Below the pieces are notes generated by a model. The model had not been told where the DNA came from, ran no database searches, and was given only the letters and a program-made list of their open reading frames with translations. DNA of 64,000 nucleotides from the NCBI RefSeq assembly GCF_000208745.1, contig NC_030853.1:18823990-18887989 (forward strand). The letters run 5' to 3'. Positions 48,669 through 62,016 of this stretch are shown piece after piece. This DNA comes from Theobroma cacao (lineage: Eukaryota > Streptophyta > Magnoliopsida > Malvales > Malvaceae). Position numbers and translations under genes: made by a program. Position 1 is the stretch's first letter. Each line of letters begins with the position of its first letter.

Positions 48669-50223
48669 TTTTGTACTGATTAAAACTTGGGAGCAGATGA
48701 AGTCACCACACGATACCTTGACAGCTCAATTTATCAATTATGCAGTAGATTCTTTAGAAAATCAATAGAAAAAGAAAAAAAAATTAAAACCAGTTATCAT
48801 TAGGGAATTGTTCTTTGAATCTCTGAAACAAGAAGATAACAATTACTGATACTTTAAAAGCTTACATATCAAAGCATTGTATGGACCTTGAAGAACCAAA
48901 AAACCAGAAAACTTGATTTATTTCAAGCAAGGACACAAAATAACAGAAAAAGGAGTACTAATTGGCGCCTAGAATTCAATTCTTTGAAGTTCAAAACTGG
49001 AAAATGATCAAACCAAGATAATAGAAGAAAAGGAAAGAAAAAACAGAAGAATACAAAAGTAATTGGAAAAACAGGAGGAAAAAGGAAAGAAGAAACAGAA
49101 GATAGAAATCTTAATAGCAAAAGACAAATGATGGAAGTACGTGCAAGACAATTATGAACTTTGTAGTCAAATATAAAGAACCAAATGTACCAAACATAAA
49201 AGTTTAGCTTCACCTGCCATTCAACGATAGTAATGCACATATGCTCAGATGGATCTCTGACCAAACAAGGTGGTTACATTTTCCTTATGATACATGACTG
49301 ATTATTGATGTTTCCAGTTTCAAAACATCCTAACATCTCGGTTTGAGGTAATACTCAATTGGCCGCCACCAACCTGCTTATCTCCAAGCATTGAATCTCT
49401 CTTTCTCTCACTCTTCCGATTATTAACAGAAGAACCATCAATTTCGTGAAAAGTACATGGATTATATTGTTTAATTAACACGATATTCATTCATTATTAA
49501 GCAATGGGATTTTATGGGATTTGTGCTTTGAAATAAGAAAAAGAAAAATAGAGAAACAAAAGAACGAGAACATGACGTTATTGACCTCTAAACACTCCTT
49601 GGATGCATGATGATGCCGCCTGGGACGATTTTCTCTTCAACTTTAGCTAGAGGTTGGAATTGGATAATAGGGTTAAGGGTTTCGGATTTAGGGTTTGATA
49701 ATTCCTAATTAAACAAAAACAATCACACTAATACATCTCATTTCAGTCCCTTGGCGATTGTCACAACTCCTCTCACTGGAACGGTAACTATTGTTTTTTC
49801 CCTTTTGTTTTGGATTTCGTAAATAGATTTTAGAGTGGGCAGCCCTCCTCGAGCCAGTACGGCTAGAACATAAATACTGTAAAAATAAAACAATGACGAT
49901 TAGTCTGTCACAAATCTGAATATACTATATTGCAATTTTTTACAACTTGATTTTAAGTCTACACAACATGATTCAAATCAAGCATGAAGCAGTACAATAT
50001 TGCATATCAGGGAGAGGGGGGGCTATGATGTATGAAACTCCATACACTTCCCTAACAATCTAACTTTATACATTGGAAGAAGGTTCATCTTATTAAGTAG
50101 CTTATCAAACCTCCTTCGAAACCCAGATTTTTGAATTAGACCACAAATGACTACATAAATCAAGGTCTTGTCAAGGAAACTTGACCATATCTCCTTTCTG
50201 CAATCAAGGAACAGCCAGATAGA
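48669..50223. other. Region between the two AVT6 genes
   Basis: This holds the presumed promoter and 5' leader of copy A (near 48669-49700) and the 3' UTR of copy B (below 50223). No further gene. A purine-rich stretch at 49010-49110 gives a spurious Phe/Leu-rich open frame on the minus strand. Confidence 0.45.
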
Positions 50224-52978
50224 TCATGCCCTGGGTCCTGCTCCTGGATTCTTTTTAAACAGAGCGTAGGCATCACTATATATGGCCACCAGGTTTGAGA
50301 ATACAGCAAGCACAATCATGAAAATAGCTAAGATCTTGTCTTTCTTTGTCGCTATAAAGTGGCGATCCCTGAAACACCAAATGGAAGATAATTAGTATTG
50401 AACTAAAATTCAATAGATGACAGTCAGCAAATGAAGTCTACCGAAAACAAGCAAGACATAAGAACTTAAACCAAACAATATTACGCAAAAGAGTAGGCCA
50501 GATTGGGCAGGAGAAACAATAGTAATAACAACATCCACTTCAAAAGCAAAGATGACCCTAAGAGGGTGCTCTTTTTTTACTCACAATACATCCATTGATT
50601 CTGGAACATTGACAACTATACTGAATGTTTCAAGATTATGAACATTAAAAACATGTCTCACCAACTTTAAATGCAAATCAAGTTCCATATGCAGTCTAAC
50701 CTTATTTTCTTATTAACATTTTTGAGCCACTAAGTCAACCATGTTTCAGTTTTGGTTTTATCCCATAACAAATAAATATCTAGCTTCATTAACATTGTAC
50801 CGTAATGTATGATATCTGGAAGTTGAACACCAATTTGAAAGAAAGGGAATTAAACATAGCTGATATCTAATCGAATGGAAGGCCAAAAACTCACCTAAGA
50901 GCAATAGCAGCAGGAAAAATGAACCCAAGGCAAACTGCAGCAGTTGCTCCAGTGAATTGGAAAGCATCCCAGATGCTGGGTATGTAATTTGCACCCAAGA
51001 AGATAGCTGTGATGAGTCCGGCAGTAATAAAAGCAAACCTAGTATTGGACAGACTTAAAGGCCTTGCAGAAGGGAAGAGAAGGCCATCCATGTTGAGTCG
51101 CAGTGGAAAGAAGACAATGGGAAACACAAGCATGAGGTGAGCAGCATAGCTAACACGGACAGCATCATTAAGCAAGGAGCTATAGGGAATGCCAAGGTCA
51201 GTATCAAAGTTGGCAAGCACATCATCCAATGTTGCATCACCAAATAGAAGGAATCCAAAAAAGCTTGTCATTATGTAAACAGTTGAGCATAAAGCAAGTG
51301 CTGTTCGCACAACAGGTCTTATCTGGGAAGAGTCTTCCAGTTCATTATCTATGCTGTGAACTGCAAATTTAAGCACTCAAGAATATCAGTCATTCTTACT
51401 ATACAGCACCAACATAAACAAAACCACATTGCTTAATGAAGAGTCTTAATTACTGAATCAACTTGCATACCATTGTAATGGCAGATATATGCAGTGACTA
51501 AAACAGGGACTACAGTGAAGAGTTTCCAAAATGAGGTCAAATCAGTGACATCAGGTAGCAACCTAGGCATCAGTATAGTTCCACTAATCAACTTGACAAT
51601 TGCTATACCCACAGTAATGACAAGAAACACAACTGCCAGAGCAACTGATAAGGCAGATGTAAATCTTAATGAATCTGCAACCATGAGAAAGGGTAACCGT
51701 GCGTTAGTCATGTAAAACTAAACGATAAACCTGCAATACAAACTATCCCACTTAAATTTCTACTAGTAAAATGTATGAGGTTCTGAAAGTTCACATGCTA
51801 GGAAAGGTGCAAACATGAGCAAAAGAGTACTGCTAAATACTACATGATACATACATTGTAAACACTAATTGCATATGTATCAACCAGTTTTGAAGATATC
51901 AGATAATGTGAAAAGGAATACAATATCTGATTCAGAAACTTGACACATAAAACAAAAGAAAGAAACCCAATATGCTTGGACTAGATCTCCCAGGAATTGA
52001 TATCATATTTGAAATTCCTAATGAGGCAACTGGAAACCAAAATTATAGAGCTACTCTAAAATACCAAAATAATTATAAACCTAATATTTACCAATTAACA
52101 TCCCAGCTTTCTGCTTTAATTATATTTTGATCGCCTCAACCTTTTAAGATCTAATGATCCATTAAGAACAAGCAAGATGATTAAGTAAAAAGCTAGCACA
52201 ATCAAAACACTAACCAATCCGCTTAAAACATGCCAATGGAGAGAAGATGCCTAGTGTCGTGACAATAAGAACAAAGGTACGCCCATTCCACCAGTGTTCT
52301 CCAAACCACCCTTCAAGGACACCAGCATGGTGAACTCCACTTGAAGATGTTCCAGAAAGCACATCACCTTCAAGAAACAATAACCATCATAAGTTCATAA
52401 GCAAATTTACACATTTCCATAGGATCAGGCAAGGACAATTTACGAAATAACTAAGTCAACAAAAACAACGATCGCAGCACATGTCCAGAACACAATTAAA
52501 TATCAACTAACAACCAGATATGCAACTCAGTTGTATGAAATGAAGTCATACCAATAATAATCATGTATACAATAAGTACACCGATGTTGTTGACCAAAAC
52601 ACAGATTTGCAAAAAGATTCTCCCATACTTCCCCAATGCATCTCCCATAAGACCTCCGTATGAAGTTGTTTTTCCAGCTCTGCTAAACCTAAGCAAGAAC
52701 TCAATTGAGGCATCAGTTAAGAATGCCATAAAGATGATCATAGCAATCCCGAGAATTAGTCCCAGAACTTTCATGGTTGCAGGCAAGGCCATGATCCCAG
52801 CACCAACAATTGTTGTTGACAAGTTAAACACTGCCCCAGTAAAAGAAGCTCCATTAAATTCATCATAACCAACATCTTCATCTTGCCTTTTAGGTAACAA
52901 TGGAGCCTTCTCATCAACAACATGTTTGCTCCTCCTTGACTTCCTCTCCTTCTTTGGTGTTATATCCCCAATTGTCAT
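50224..52978 (-). CDS. AVT6-type vacuolar amino acid transporter, copy B
   Basis: Aa_trans (PF01490) proton- or ion-coupled amino acid transporter of the AVT6/SNAT branch; plant AVT6 proteins are thought to move amino acids across the vacuolar membrane, by homology to yeast Avt5/Avt6. Exons (minus): 52552-52978, 52215-52367, 51471-51674, 50895-51360, 50224-50368. Phases agree and give 464 residues, the family's normal length. The start MTIGDITPKKERKSRRSKH is hydrophilic, then EKAPLLPKR, then first membrane helix motif NLSTTIVGAGIMALPATM. Others: DASIEFLLRFSRA, GVHHAGVLEGWFGEHWW, FGFLLFGDATLDDVLANFDT, DLGIPYSSLLNDAVRVSYAA and FFPLRLNMDGLLFPSA. The C-terminus is KKNPGAGPRA. No lesion seen. It lies about 1.6 kb upstream of copy A in the same direction. 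Confidence 0.93.
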
Positions 52979-53982
52979 CTCGTAAATCACCAAAAATTCT
53001 CAAAGAATCAACTTTATACAGAAAATTTAATCCACCTCACGGGCCAAAACCTGCCTTGAGCACACTCCAAGAAAATCTGTCCGCATAAAAAGTCAAATAA
53101 TTAGTTGCCAAACAAAATTAATTCCGCTATAACCAAATCTAAAAAACCAGTCACTTAACAGGCCTAACCAGTGACAAAATCCAAACTTTGCACCCTTTTG
53201 AGGTTGAAAAAAGAGAGGATCTTTCAAATCTTCTATAACAAAAGGTAGATCTTTTCCAAATAGATCACCAAAATAACCAACAAATTAATTTAACATACAG
53301 AGATTCTTATAATCAACAGACTACTCGTATAATCTACAATTAGGAGGTTGAGTCTTTGATATCAAAAGACAAGAAAAAAAACCAACCCGAAATTCCAATC
53401 AACAAAACTTCAAAAACCCAATTTATATTTTCTTGAACTAAATCTAATATAGGCACCAAAGCAATAATTGATGCCTAACCCAGAGAAAGAAAAACCAACT
53501 TTTGACCAAACCCAGAAAGAGAAACAATCACAATATATGAGCTTTGAAACGGAGAATTGAGAGAGACCCAACAACCAGAAAGCTAAGATAAGAGTGTTTA
53601 GACTCCTCTCAATTCTTGGAATGCAGCTTTGATTTATAAAGAAGGCGAAGAAGAGAAAAGCTACACGGCCGGAAGTTGCATGTACGGCTATGATGGCAAG
53701 TAATTAAACAAGGAATATAAAATTAGAAAATTTACTACATAATAGAGTTGTTAAGTGGGTAATTAAATTATTATTCTGAGTTGGTTCATTTTTTATATTG
53801 ATTTTAAAAATTCGATTTTGGTTAAAATTTAGGAGGGACGGACAAAACTTTCAAACTCCGGTTTCTTTTATAAATCTTACTATGTAAATAAAAAAAATTT
53901 ACTTCTATAAGAGTAATGCTAATTTATTTTTATATATTTTTATACAAGTCATACTTGATTAATTCATTGTTAAATTGCATTA
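52979..53982. promoter_or_regulatory. 5' leader and promoter of AVT6 copy B
   Basis: The minus strand has TTTATAAATC at 53631-53640, a possible TATA box. That would place the start of transcription near 53600 and leave a long leader, perhaps with an intron. No gene here. Confidence 0.4.
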
Positions 53983-54540
53983 ATGTAACATCCCAACTTT
54001 GTTGATAACTATATATGAAGTTAAACCATGTTGTAGGTTAATTTGAATTTTAATGAATATATTTGAGAACTTGAGAAATGTCTATGTCTATAAAGATGTG
54101 ATATTGAAATATATGAGTATGTAAAGTCCCGAAATGATGTTGTGCATATATTTGACACATAAATGATATATTGCATGTGCTTGACACTTAGATGAGTATG
54201 CTATGTAAGCATTTAATGTCATGCTTCATTGACATGCTAAGTGGCATAGAGTGTAATTGAGAATTTGAATGTTATTCGATGAATATGTGCCATGATAAGG
54301 AGTAAAACTGTGATGAGAATGTATGGAGCACTTAGATGAACAATTTTGGGGGGTAAAAATGTTGAAAAGTGAAATCTAAGTATAAATTACCGATAGATGT
54401 TCATGGTTTATCGATAGATGAAGAATAAAAGCGAGAAATGTAAAAAGTTGAAGAACATCTATCGATAGATGATCGTTCGGGAGTAGAGGGAAGGCAATTG
54501 AGGTGCAACTATCGATAGATACTGCATATCATATTTCAAG
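53983..54540 (+). repeat. Possible LTR-like fragment with ATCGATAGAT repeats
   Basis: It begins TGTAACATCCCAACTTTG, the style of many plant retrotransposon LTRs. Between about 54385 and 54525 it has four copies of (A/T)(T/C)CGATAGAT: ACCGATAGATG, TATCGATAGATGAAG, TATCGATAGATGATCG and TATCGATAGATACTG. No second LTR was found in the window and no coding sequence follows. Solo or truncated LTR is an inference. Confidence 0.35.
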
Positions 54541-56599
54541 TTTATTAAAAATATTTAATTAATATAATAAAATTTTGATCATTAAATATATATTAAAAAA
54601 TACAATATTCTCAATCCATATAATAAGATAGCATATTGATTTGAAACTTTTCATGCATGATGTGTAGAATAAATTGTTAAATTCAATAATCAAATTATTA
54701 AAATATTATTCACACATGAAGTCATAGAAGAGTGTTAAATTAATTAATTTTACACTAGTGTAATTTGATTCTTTTCTTTAAAGAAAGTTATACCTTAATT
54801 CATCAAGTTTGTTACTTTTGATAATTAACTCTAACCAATAAATTTATATAAATGATGAGAAAAATAATTATATATTAAACTCATTTATTGTGTTTTATAA
54901 AATAAAATGGCATTTTAATAGCTTTAACAGAAGCAATGACAACCAGGAATGTCTATGTCATGCCACAAGCCTTAAACTTGTTTTGCGCTTTTTCATGAAA
55001 TTTTCCAAGAGACAATCAAGAAAGATGCATGAAAGTTGGGAGGCAACAGGGGAATTTTGTTTGCTATTGCCCTATTTGCTCCTTTTGCCATACTCCACTT
55101 GCTAATCTATATGTGGTTCCCTTTTAAAAGCAAAGAAATTGCTTTAATTATTTGTGGGACAAACATCTAGTGATGTGATCTCGTCATATGATGTTCCTTA
55201 TTTTACAAATGTGGTCTATGTTTTTCTATTTTACTTAGTGGAACATTAAGTTTAATTAAGTAAATTATTAAACATTAAATACTATTTGATTGCAAAGTTA
55301 TTAAGGATTTACCTTTTACCATAGCAGACTATGATTAATTATACTTAAATTCTTAAACAAATAAGTGTTAGACAGTTATTCATGAAATTAAAATTGTTCA
55401 TGACAGCCTAAGTTCATACACTGTTTTGTTGTTGAATATTCACAAATGTTATGGAAAATATATTACTTAGTAAAACACGTGAATATTTTAAATAAAATAA
55501 AAAAGAAACACGTAATGCACGATTTTATTTTTATTATTATAGTAGAAAGCCAAAAAATATTATAAGCTTGAGTTTATTAAGGCAAAGACAAAAGTCATAG
55601 TACGGCAGTCGGCACCTGCTGTCGACTTCCGAAATTGACATGGGGCTCCTAAGTTACGTGGCAACTCTGTGTTTTGTTGATAAGAATAAGATGAAACCGG
55701 CCGCACATAATCAAATGAAACGTGTTTTTTTTTTCTCCTTTCCAAATGCTTATTATTATGGAGTATAAATAAATAAATATATGTATATATATATATATAT
55801 AAGAGCAACCAAAGCATCTATGCTTTATTTTTTTGACAAAAAAGTTTTCTTTGTAATAAAGAAATTATATTTTTAAATCTAAAATTTTTTTTATTTGGTA
55901 AAATAAATTTAAATTTTTGAACCGAATTTTTTAAAATATATATCTATTATTGAGTCAAATTTAATCAAATGCACCAAAATTTAATTATTAATTTATAAGA
56001 AAAATGCTTTCTTTGAATCTCTTTTTCCTGATAAAGTCTGAAAAATAAAATTGCCTTTAGTCGGTAAGGCACCTATTTATTACCTCATTATTATTTAATA
56101 GCATCAGTTGCCTTTCAAAAAAAAAAAAATTTAATAGCATCGGTTATTGTTTGATTACCTGCTTATATTACCATAAAGAAAGAGGGTCATATTCAAAGGT
56201 TCTAGTCAAGGATGGTTCTAATTGAATCGATCAACTTAATGAGACTAGTAATGTTCGATCTAGCTTGAGGTTATCTAATACGTATGGCTTGACTGTCAAA
56301 TTTTGATTAAACTTATCATTGATGGCTTCTTCTAAAATGGGTATATACAAAATTTGGCTTATCTAGATCAATTTTTTAAAAAATTGAGGTTTTGTAGTTG
56401 AATTTCCTTTACATATTTCTTCAAACTTTTTATATGTACATTGACAAAAAAAGAAAGACATGAGCTAAAAGCTAGAATTGATAGTTTTGTATATGACACA
56501 ACAATATAATATAAATTTTAATGAGTTTAATTTTAGGCTAATCGTATTTCTTATATTAACCTTGTCAACTCATGTCTTAATTGCATCAAACTTATTTAG
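54541..56599. other. Gene-poor AT-rich region
   Basis: No gene recognised. It includes a TA microsatellite at about 55780-55800 and poly-A/T runs. Open frames near 54890 and 55560 have no recognisable domain. Confidence 0.5.
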
Positions 56600-57007
56600 T
56601 GTATGTTTGACTTAACTTTTTTTTAATTTATTTATTTCTTAAAAACAAAAATCAGGTCAAATATGATCTTTTAATAAGCTGTTAAAAAAAGTAATTTTTT
56701 TTAGAACAAAATTTTTAAAAAAAGAACTTAAAAAAAACCTCCAAAGAGAAGCTTTTTCTTCTCTTCTTTTTAAAATACAAGAAAATTTTAATTTTTATTC
56801 AAAAAATATCCTCATTTGTTAAAAATAATTACAATATTACTCTCTAAAAAATACATTTTATGATAATTTTAACAAAAATTATAACTTATAAAAAAAACTT
56901 ATAAAAAAAAATTTACCAAACAACTTTAACTTAATTTTAAAAGCTATTATTTTTCATAAAATCTTCATAATAACTTTTAAGTTAGAAAAAAGTCAAGTCA
57001 AACAGGC
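56600..57007. mobile_element. Possible hAT-type MITE
   Basis: The left end TGTATGTTTGACTTAACTTT and the right end, reverse-complemented, GCCTGTTTGACTTGACTTTT are inverted repeats of each other about 400 bp apart. The interior is AT-rich with ACCAAACAAC and TAAAAGCTATTATTTT blocks typical of such MITEs. Flanks TTATTTAG and GCTTTTAG may be a decayed 8-bp duplication. No coding capacity. Confidence 0.5.
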
Positions 57008-60000
57008 TTTTAGTCTGTTTAAAACTCATTTAAAATACGATTAGTTAACTCATTATCAAGTACCCGTATAACTTGTGACTCGTTTATTATTTATTTATTT
57101 AATCATGTTCACGTATCGCATAGATACGTTTAGTACACAGTTAAAACATATTTATTGATCCATATAATATTAATTTTTTTATAATAATTAAAATTTATTG
57201 ACATTTATTATATTTGATAAATATTATAATTTTTATAATTTTTTATTATAAATTGAATAATAAAATTATATTTTCATTCAATCGTTTTAATCATATTGAT
57301 CGTGTCAATCGTGTGTTAATCATATTAATCATACAAATATATTATAAATTGTATAAATTTTAATTATATTAATCGTGTCGTATAAAATTAAACTCAACAC
57401 ATTTAATAAATATATTAACTATATCGTGTCATACATTTATTAAACATATCTTTATCCTTTGTTAAGATTTTGACACAAATTAAAATATGAAAATATAAAT
57501 TATTAGGTCTACTAAAAACTTTGAAGTTTTAAACGTGTGCAGAACTGCACACGTTTACCTCTGTCTTTTCTCAAATTTGCGATCTTAGTTTCCAAAATAT
57601 GTTAGACTCGATGCAATGATATAGATTACTTTATACATCCAACATTATGAATCAATTCCTTCAACTTTTTATTAAAATTCAACAGAGAGTTGGTCCTCTG
57701 ATAATTACATCTCAAAATTAAAACTGACATATCAGTTAGGATGGAAAGCGATCGTTAAAGTGAATTTTCTTTTCACCCATACCATTGGCTGCTTGTCGCC
57801 ACCATATGCAATCATCCCAGCTAGAATTTTCAGACATGTTCAAAGATTCCATGGTAATTAATCACCAAATCAGCTGCCTTGGTGAAATCTACTTGGCTTC
57901 CAATGTACCCAAGTTGATTGATTTCCTGGTCGTTGTCGTCGTCGTCATTAAGCACTAATGGACATGATTAACTCCACAATTAAAATAAAGTACCAATTAG
58001 TTTACTACTATCAATCATGTAGATATTTACACTACTTTATGATAAATGTGAGGTTCTGGTTGTTCTAACTGTAAAATTGCTGACATCCATGGACAAGAAA
58101 TGAATCCAAGCTGGGCAACCTATTGGTAGGTTCATGATTCTTTCGTTCAACACTCTTTTTCTGATTCATGAGAAGGATCAAAAACATTAGTTTATTCTGA
58201 AATCAAAGGAAGATTACAAAGTTTGGGTTGATTTAATAAAGTTGGTGACCTCATCAAGTTATAATCTTTTTCTCAGATGTTTTTTGTCTTGAGAGATGGA
58301 CAGTGGGCTGTGACAATGAAGGGGGATGGGTCCATGAGCTCATCGGCCCTCCAAAAGTCATATGGAAGTGGACTATGGTCCCCTAGCTTCACCAGGGAAG
58401 GAGCCTTTGGGTTGGACGCGGAGACAGGTCAATGTGAAGGCTAACTTGGGTGCTTAGGTCATGAAGCATGGGTGGGTAAGTCCTAAATTATGTTCCCTAC
58501 TTGCTTGTATATTTTTATACTGTCTGTTCCTTTCTAATGTACTGATTTGAACATAACATAATTTTAATAGAAAATTTTTTGAGGAAGAAACTTGGTTACT
58601 GTATGAGTCAAGAAGATGATATGGAGACAAATTACGGCCTAGAATTCTTTTGGTTTTGGTTTTTCTCTATTGATGCTAGAAGCAAAGGTATGTGTACATT
58701 TTAGAGAATATAATTGTTTAATTTCAAAGCTTAAACTACTGCATAAGGATTTAAGAGCATGTTTGGTAGTAGGTTTTAATACGCCTCTTCAAAGAAATTG
58801 ATTGCATGAAGAATTAAATTAAAGTTTTGATACTATAAAACGTCCAAGAATTAGTCAAATATAAAGAGATTCAACGATTAGTAAGCAAAAGCCAAAGAAC
58901 TAAGGGTGGCCCTCTTTCATGCACATTAATTTTAGGTTACTCCACAAATACAGTATATCATATGCACTTACATGTGAATTTTATTTGCCTAATTAATTAT
59001 ATAATGACTGATATTTGCAATAACTACATCTTAAATTTAATTATAGTTCTAAGAGCGTTTTGACGGCAGATCATGTGTTCATGTGGATAGGGCTTTGTTG
59101 AAGTGGACTAGGAATGGAATGAGAATGGCAGGCCATTGCTCACAGATTGACAAGTATTTAGATGCTACATGAATTGATGAATGCGACAGAAAGGTTCTTG
59201 GCACTTTTCTACAGTTGGTGTGAGGGCTGAAGGCTTGAAGCTGGCTCTTTCGGATAAGAGAAAGAAAAAAAATACTCAATGATGAAAAGAAAGTTGAGCA
59301 GCACAGGGCTTTCTCCATGACAAAGTTATAATAAGACAAAGGTTATGCTTGGAGTCACAAGAAAATGGCTTAAAGGGTCATCAGGCTCGCTTCGTATTGG
59401 AGTTGAAACGATGTGGTTGGTTTCTCATTTTACATAATTAAGCAAGGGCTCCTACTAGGTTTAAAAGTTGCGTGTCCCAATTTGCTCATCTTTTTGTTTG
59501 TTCTTCAATCTTGAATGCTGAATCGTAGACCAGATCCTCATTTTTTCATTGTAAGCATAAGATTAGTTGGGTCCACCGTCGGCGGTATGGCCGCATATAT
59601 AGATAATTATATGGACGGTGGCCTTCTACTAGGTTTACCATACCCAATGCTTGTTGATTGCACCTTCCTTCTTGAAAACAAGATTGCATCAATCCGATTG
59701 CATTTTTTATTCCAAAAAGTAATAATAAGATAATAATAATAATAACAACAGGTGTGGCTTGAATTTCAAGTGTTAGTCTATTTGTAAACTTAGATTGCTT
59801 ATGTGATGTTAATAGATAGTATATAAATTTATATTAATTATTAAAAATTAAAAATTTCAATTTCAATTGCTTTTGTTAATTAAGCTTGAACCAAGGATAA
59901 GGTCCATAAGGGCGGCAATTTGTGTTAGCAGATCATAATTGTTTCCTGTAAAATGAATGGACATAAACATGAGATGAGTAATTAATCGGTTCAAAGTTTT

Positions 60001-60303
60001 TGACATGAACATGTCATGTTTATCCCACAAATTACACAACATGACATAATAACATATTTAAATATGATTAATTTATTTAAATAAAAACAATAAGTTATTT
60101 AATATATTATAAATATTAATATTTTGTAAATAAATTTAAAGAGATTACATATACTTGTTGAGTAATGTGAGTTAATATATTAATACGATTAATTAAATGC
60201 ATACAAATGGATTAAGTGCGTGATGCTGATACATATATTTTTTTGATTGAGTCTTCCATTTATTGATATCAAAGTACAACAATTTTAGAAAAAAATGAAA
60301 AAG
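57008..60303. other. Gene-poor region, no supported gene
   Basis: Mostly AT-rich. A somewhat GC-richer island at 58260-58480 and another at 59040-59700 have no open frame with a known domain; the longest, 59515-59733, encodes no recognised motif. A perfect palindrome lies at 57531-57556. Confidence 0.45.
57531..57556. repeat. Perfect 12-bp-arm palindrome with ACGTG cores
   Basis: Arms AAACGTGTGCAG and CTGCACACGTTT are exact reverse complements separated by AA. Each arm holds an ACGTG(T) core, the kind bound by plant bZIP or bHLH factors. It stands in AT-rich sequence far from any called gene. Confidence 0.85.
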
Positions 60304-60578
60304 TGTTATGAATATTTTTGTGAACATCCATTTATGTTATATACATCTAAATTTGAATGTAGATTAGGTTAGGTCAACATTAAGATTTAATCCATCTATC
60401 TAATCCCTTAGTATTATTTTCATCTTGTAAATTCTATCAAGATAAGAGGTTATTAGCCTATAAATATACCCCTCACTTTATTTGTAAATACACACTTGAA
60501 TAAGATCTTCTTACTCCCTTTAAATACTTTCTCTTATATTTTTGTTATAGTTGTTTTTTCAAATTATATTTTATAACA
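60304..60578 (+). repeat. Probable 5' LTR of the third Copia relic
   Basis: The ends TGTTAT and ATAACA are inverted repeats of each other. It contains CTATAAATATACCCC, a TATA-like promoter region about 100 bp before its end, as LTR promoters do. The partner LTR is outside the window, so boundaries rest on termini only. Confidence 0.6.
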
Positions 60579-60959
60579 CATTATCAGTATGATTTTCTAA
60601 TTTCTCAAGCTTTGGTATTATTTTGTTTTCACCATCTTCAAGCTTCAAAAGGATTTCAATAATAAGGTTTTGATTTTTAGTTTTAGCAAACCAAGTCAAA
60701 TGTTGGTATTATTTTGTTTTCATCATCTCCAAGTTAATGCAACATCATTTAATAATTATGATCATGAACATGAAAGAGGTCGTCATAATAATTTATATTA
60801 ATCATTATTTTAATTCTAAGAATAACTTTACCCTATTAGGAGTGGATGAATACTTTTAATCTATCAGGAGTAGATGAATATTTTTAACCCATTAGGAGTG
60901 TGTGAATAGTGGAAAGATATAAAAAAAAGATAAAAATGTACAAAACAAAAGGAATATAG

Positions 60960-62007
60960 AAAATGTACTGTCATCGATGTGGCATGAAAATGAAAGGACA
61001 TTGGTCACGTACTTGTTATATATCAAAACATCTTGTTGAACTTTATCAAGCATCATTAATTGCTAAAAAGAAAATGTTAAACTTTATTAAGTATCACTGA
61101 ATGCTAAAAGTGGAATTAATCAATTTATTTGTATGTTTTAGTATAACTTTATCATGAAGATATTTTTATATATTTTTATTATATTTAAATGATATATTTT
61201 TATTATATTTTTTAGTTAATAAATTATATATTTAATATTCTCTTATGTTAACTTGTAAGTTTCTTATTATGTAGATTATCTTATTGAAAAGAATATTGAT
61301 ATTTATTATATTTATCTTATTGGATCCAAGATCAATGATGTAAATATATGTTTAGCAGACATTGCTATAATGTACACTATATTTAAAGATAAGAAATATT
61401 TTTCACACTTGACAATAGAAGAAACTAATTTCAATAAAATATCTGGAAGTACAAGATTAATTAAAGTTTCGAAAGAGCCAATATTTTACTACCTAGAGGA
61501 ACAAAGTTTATAATAGAATATGTGTTATTTTCTACTAAGTCTTAAAGAAATTTATTAAGTTTTAAAGATATTCATTTGAATAGATATTATATTGAGACAA
61601 TGAATGAAAAAGAGACCTAACACCTGTTTATTATGTTAAGAAAAGTAACTTGCTTTATTCTTTGGATTATACTACACAAAAATTATAATGATTGAAACTT
61701 ATGCTATAATAAATCAGAAGTTTACTAATAATTTTAATATTTGGCATGACCGGTTAAGCTATCCCGGATTAATAATGATGCAAAAAATTATTGAAAATTC
61801 ATGTGGTCATCTATTGAAAAACTAGAAGACTGTTCAATTATTGAAAATTTTAATGTTTTCAATCTAATAAATTCTTATGTGTTGCTTGCTCTTAAGGCAA
61901 ATTGATTATAAGATTATCACTAGCTAAAGTTGAGACTAAATTTCCCACATTTTTGAAACATATTCATGATGATATATGTGGATTCATACATTCACTATGT
62001 GGACTAT
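60960..62007 (+). pseudogene. Third Copia: gag zinc knuckle, protease and pre-integrase remnants
   Basis: CHRCGMKMKGHWSRTCYISK near 60969 resembles the common CxRCGMKGHWSRTC gag knuckle, with two extra residues. It is followed by HLVELYQASLIAKK. Further on are KDKKYFSHLTIEE, NKISGSTRLIKVS and WHDRLSYPGLIMMQKIIENS-type pre-integrase, then CGFIHSLCGLFRY at the start of the integrase. Stops and frameshifts are frequent. Confidence 0.75.
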
Positions 62008-62016
62008 TTAGATATT

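Noticed and set aside
48923..49264. 113-residue Phe/Leu-rich minus-strand frame upstream of AVT6 copy A
   Set aside because: Arises from a purine-rich tract on the plus strand; it has no domain.
59515..59733. 72-residue plus-strand frame in a GC-richer island
   Set aside because: No domain or homologue recognised and no gene-like context; left as unexplained sequence.
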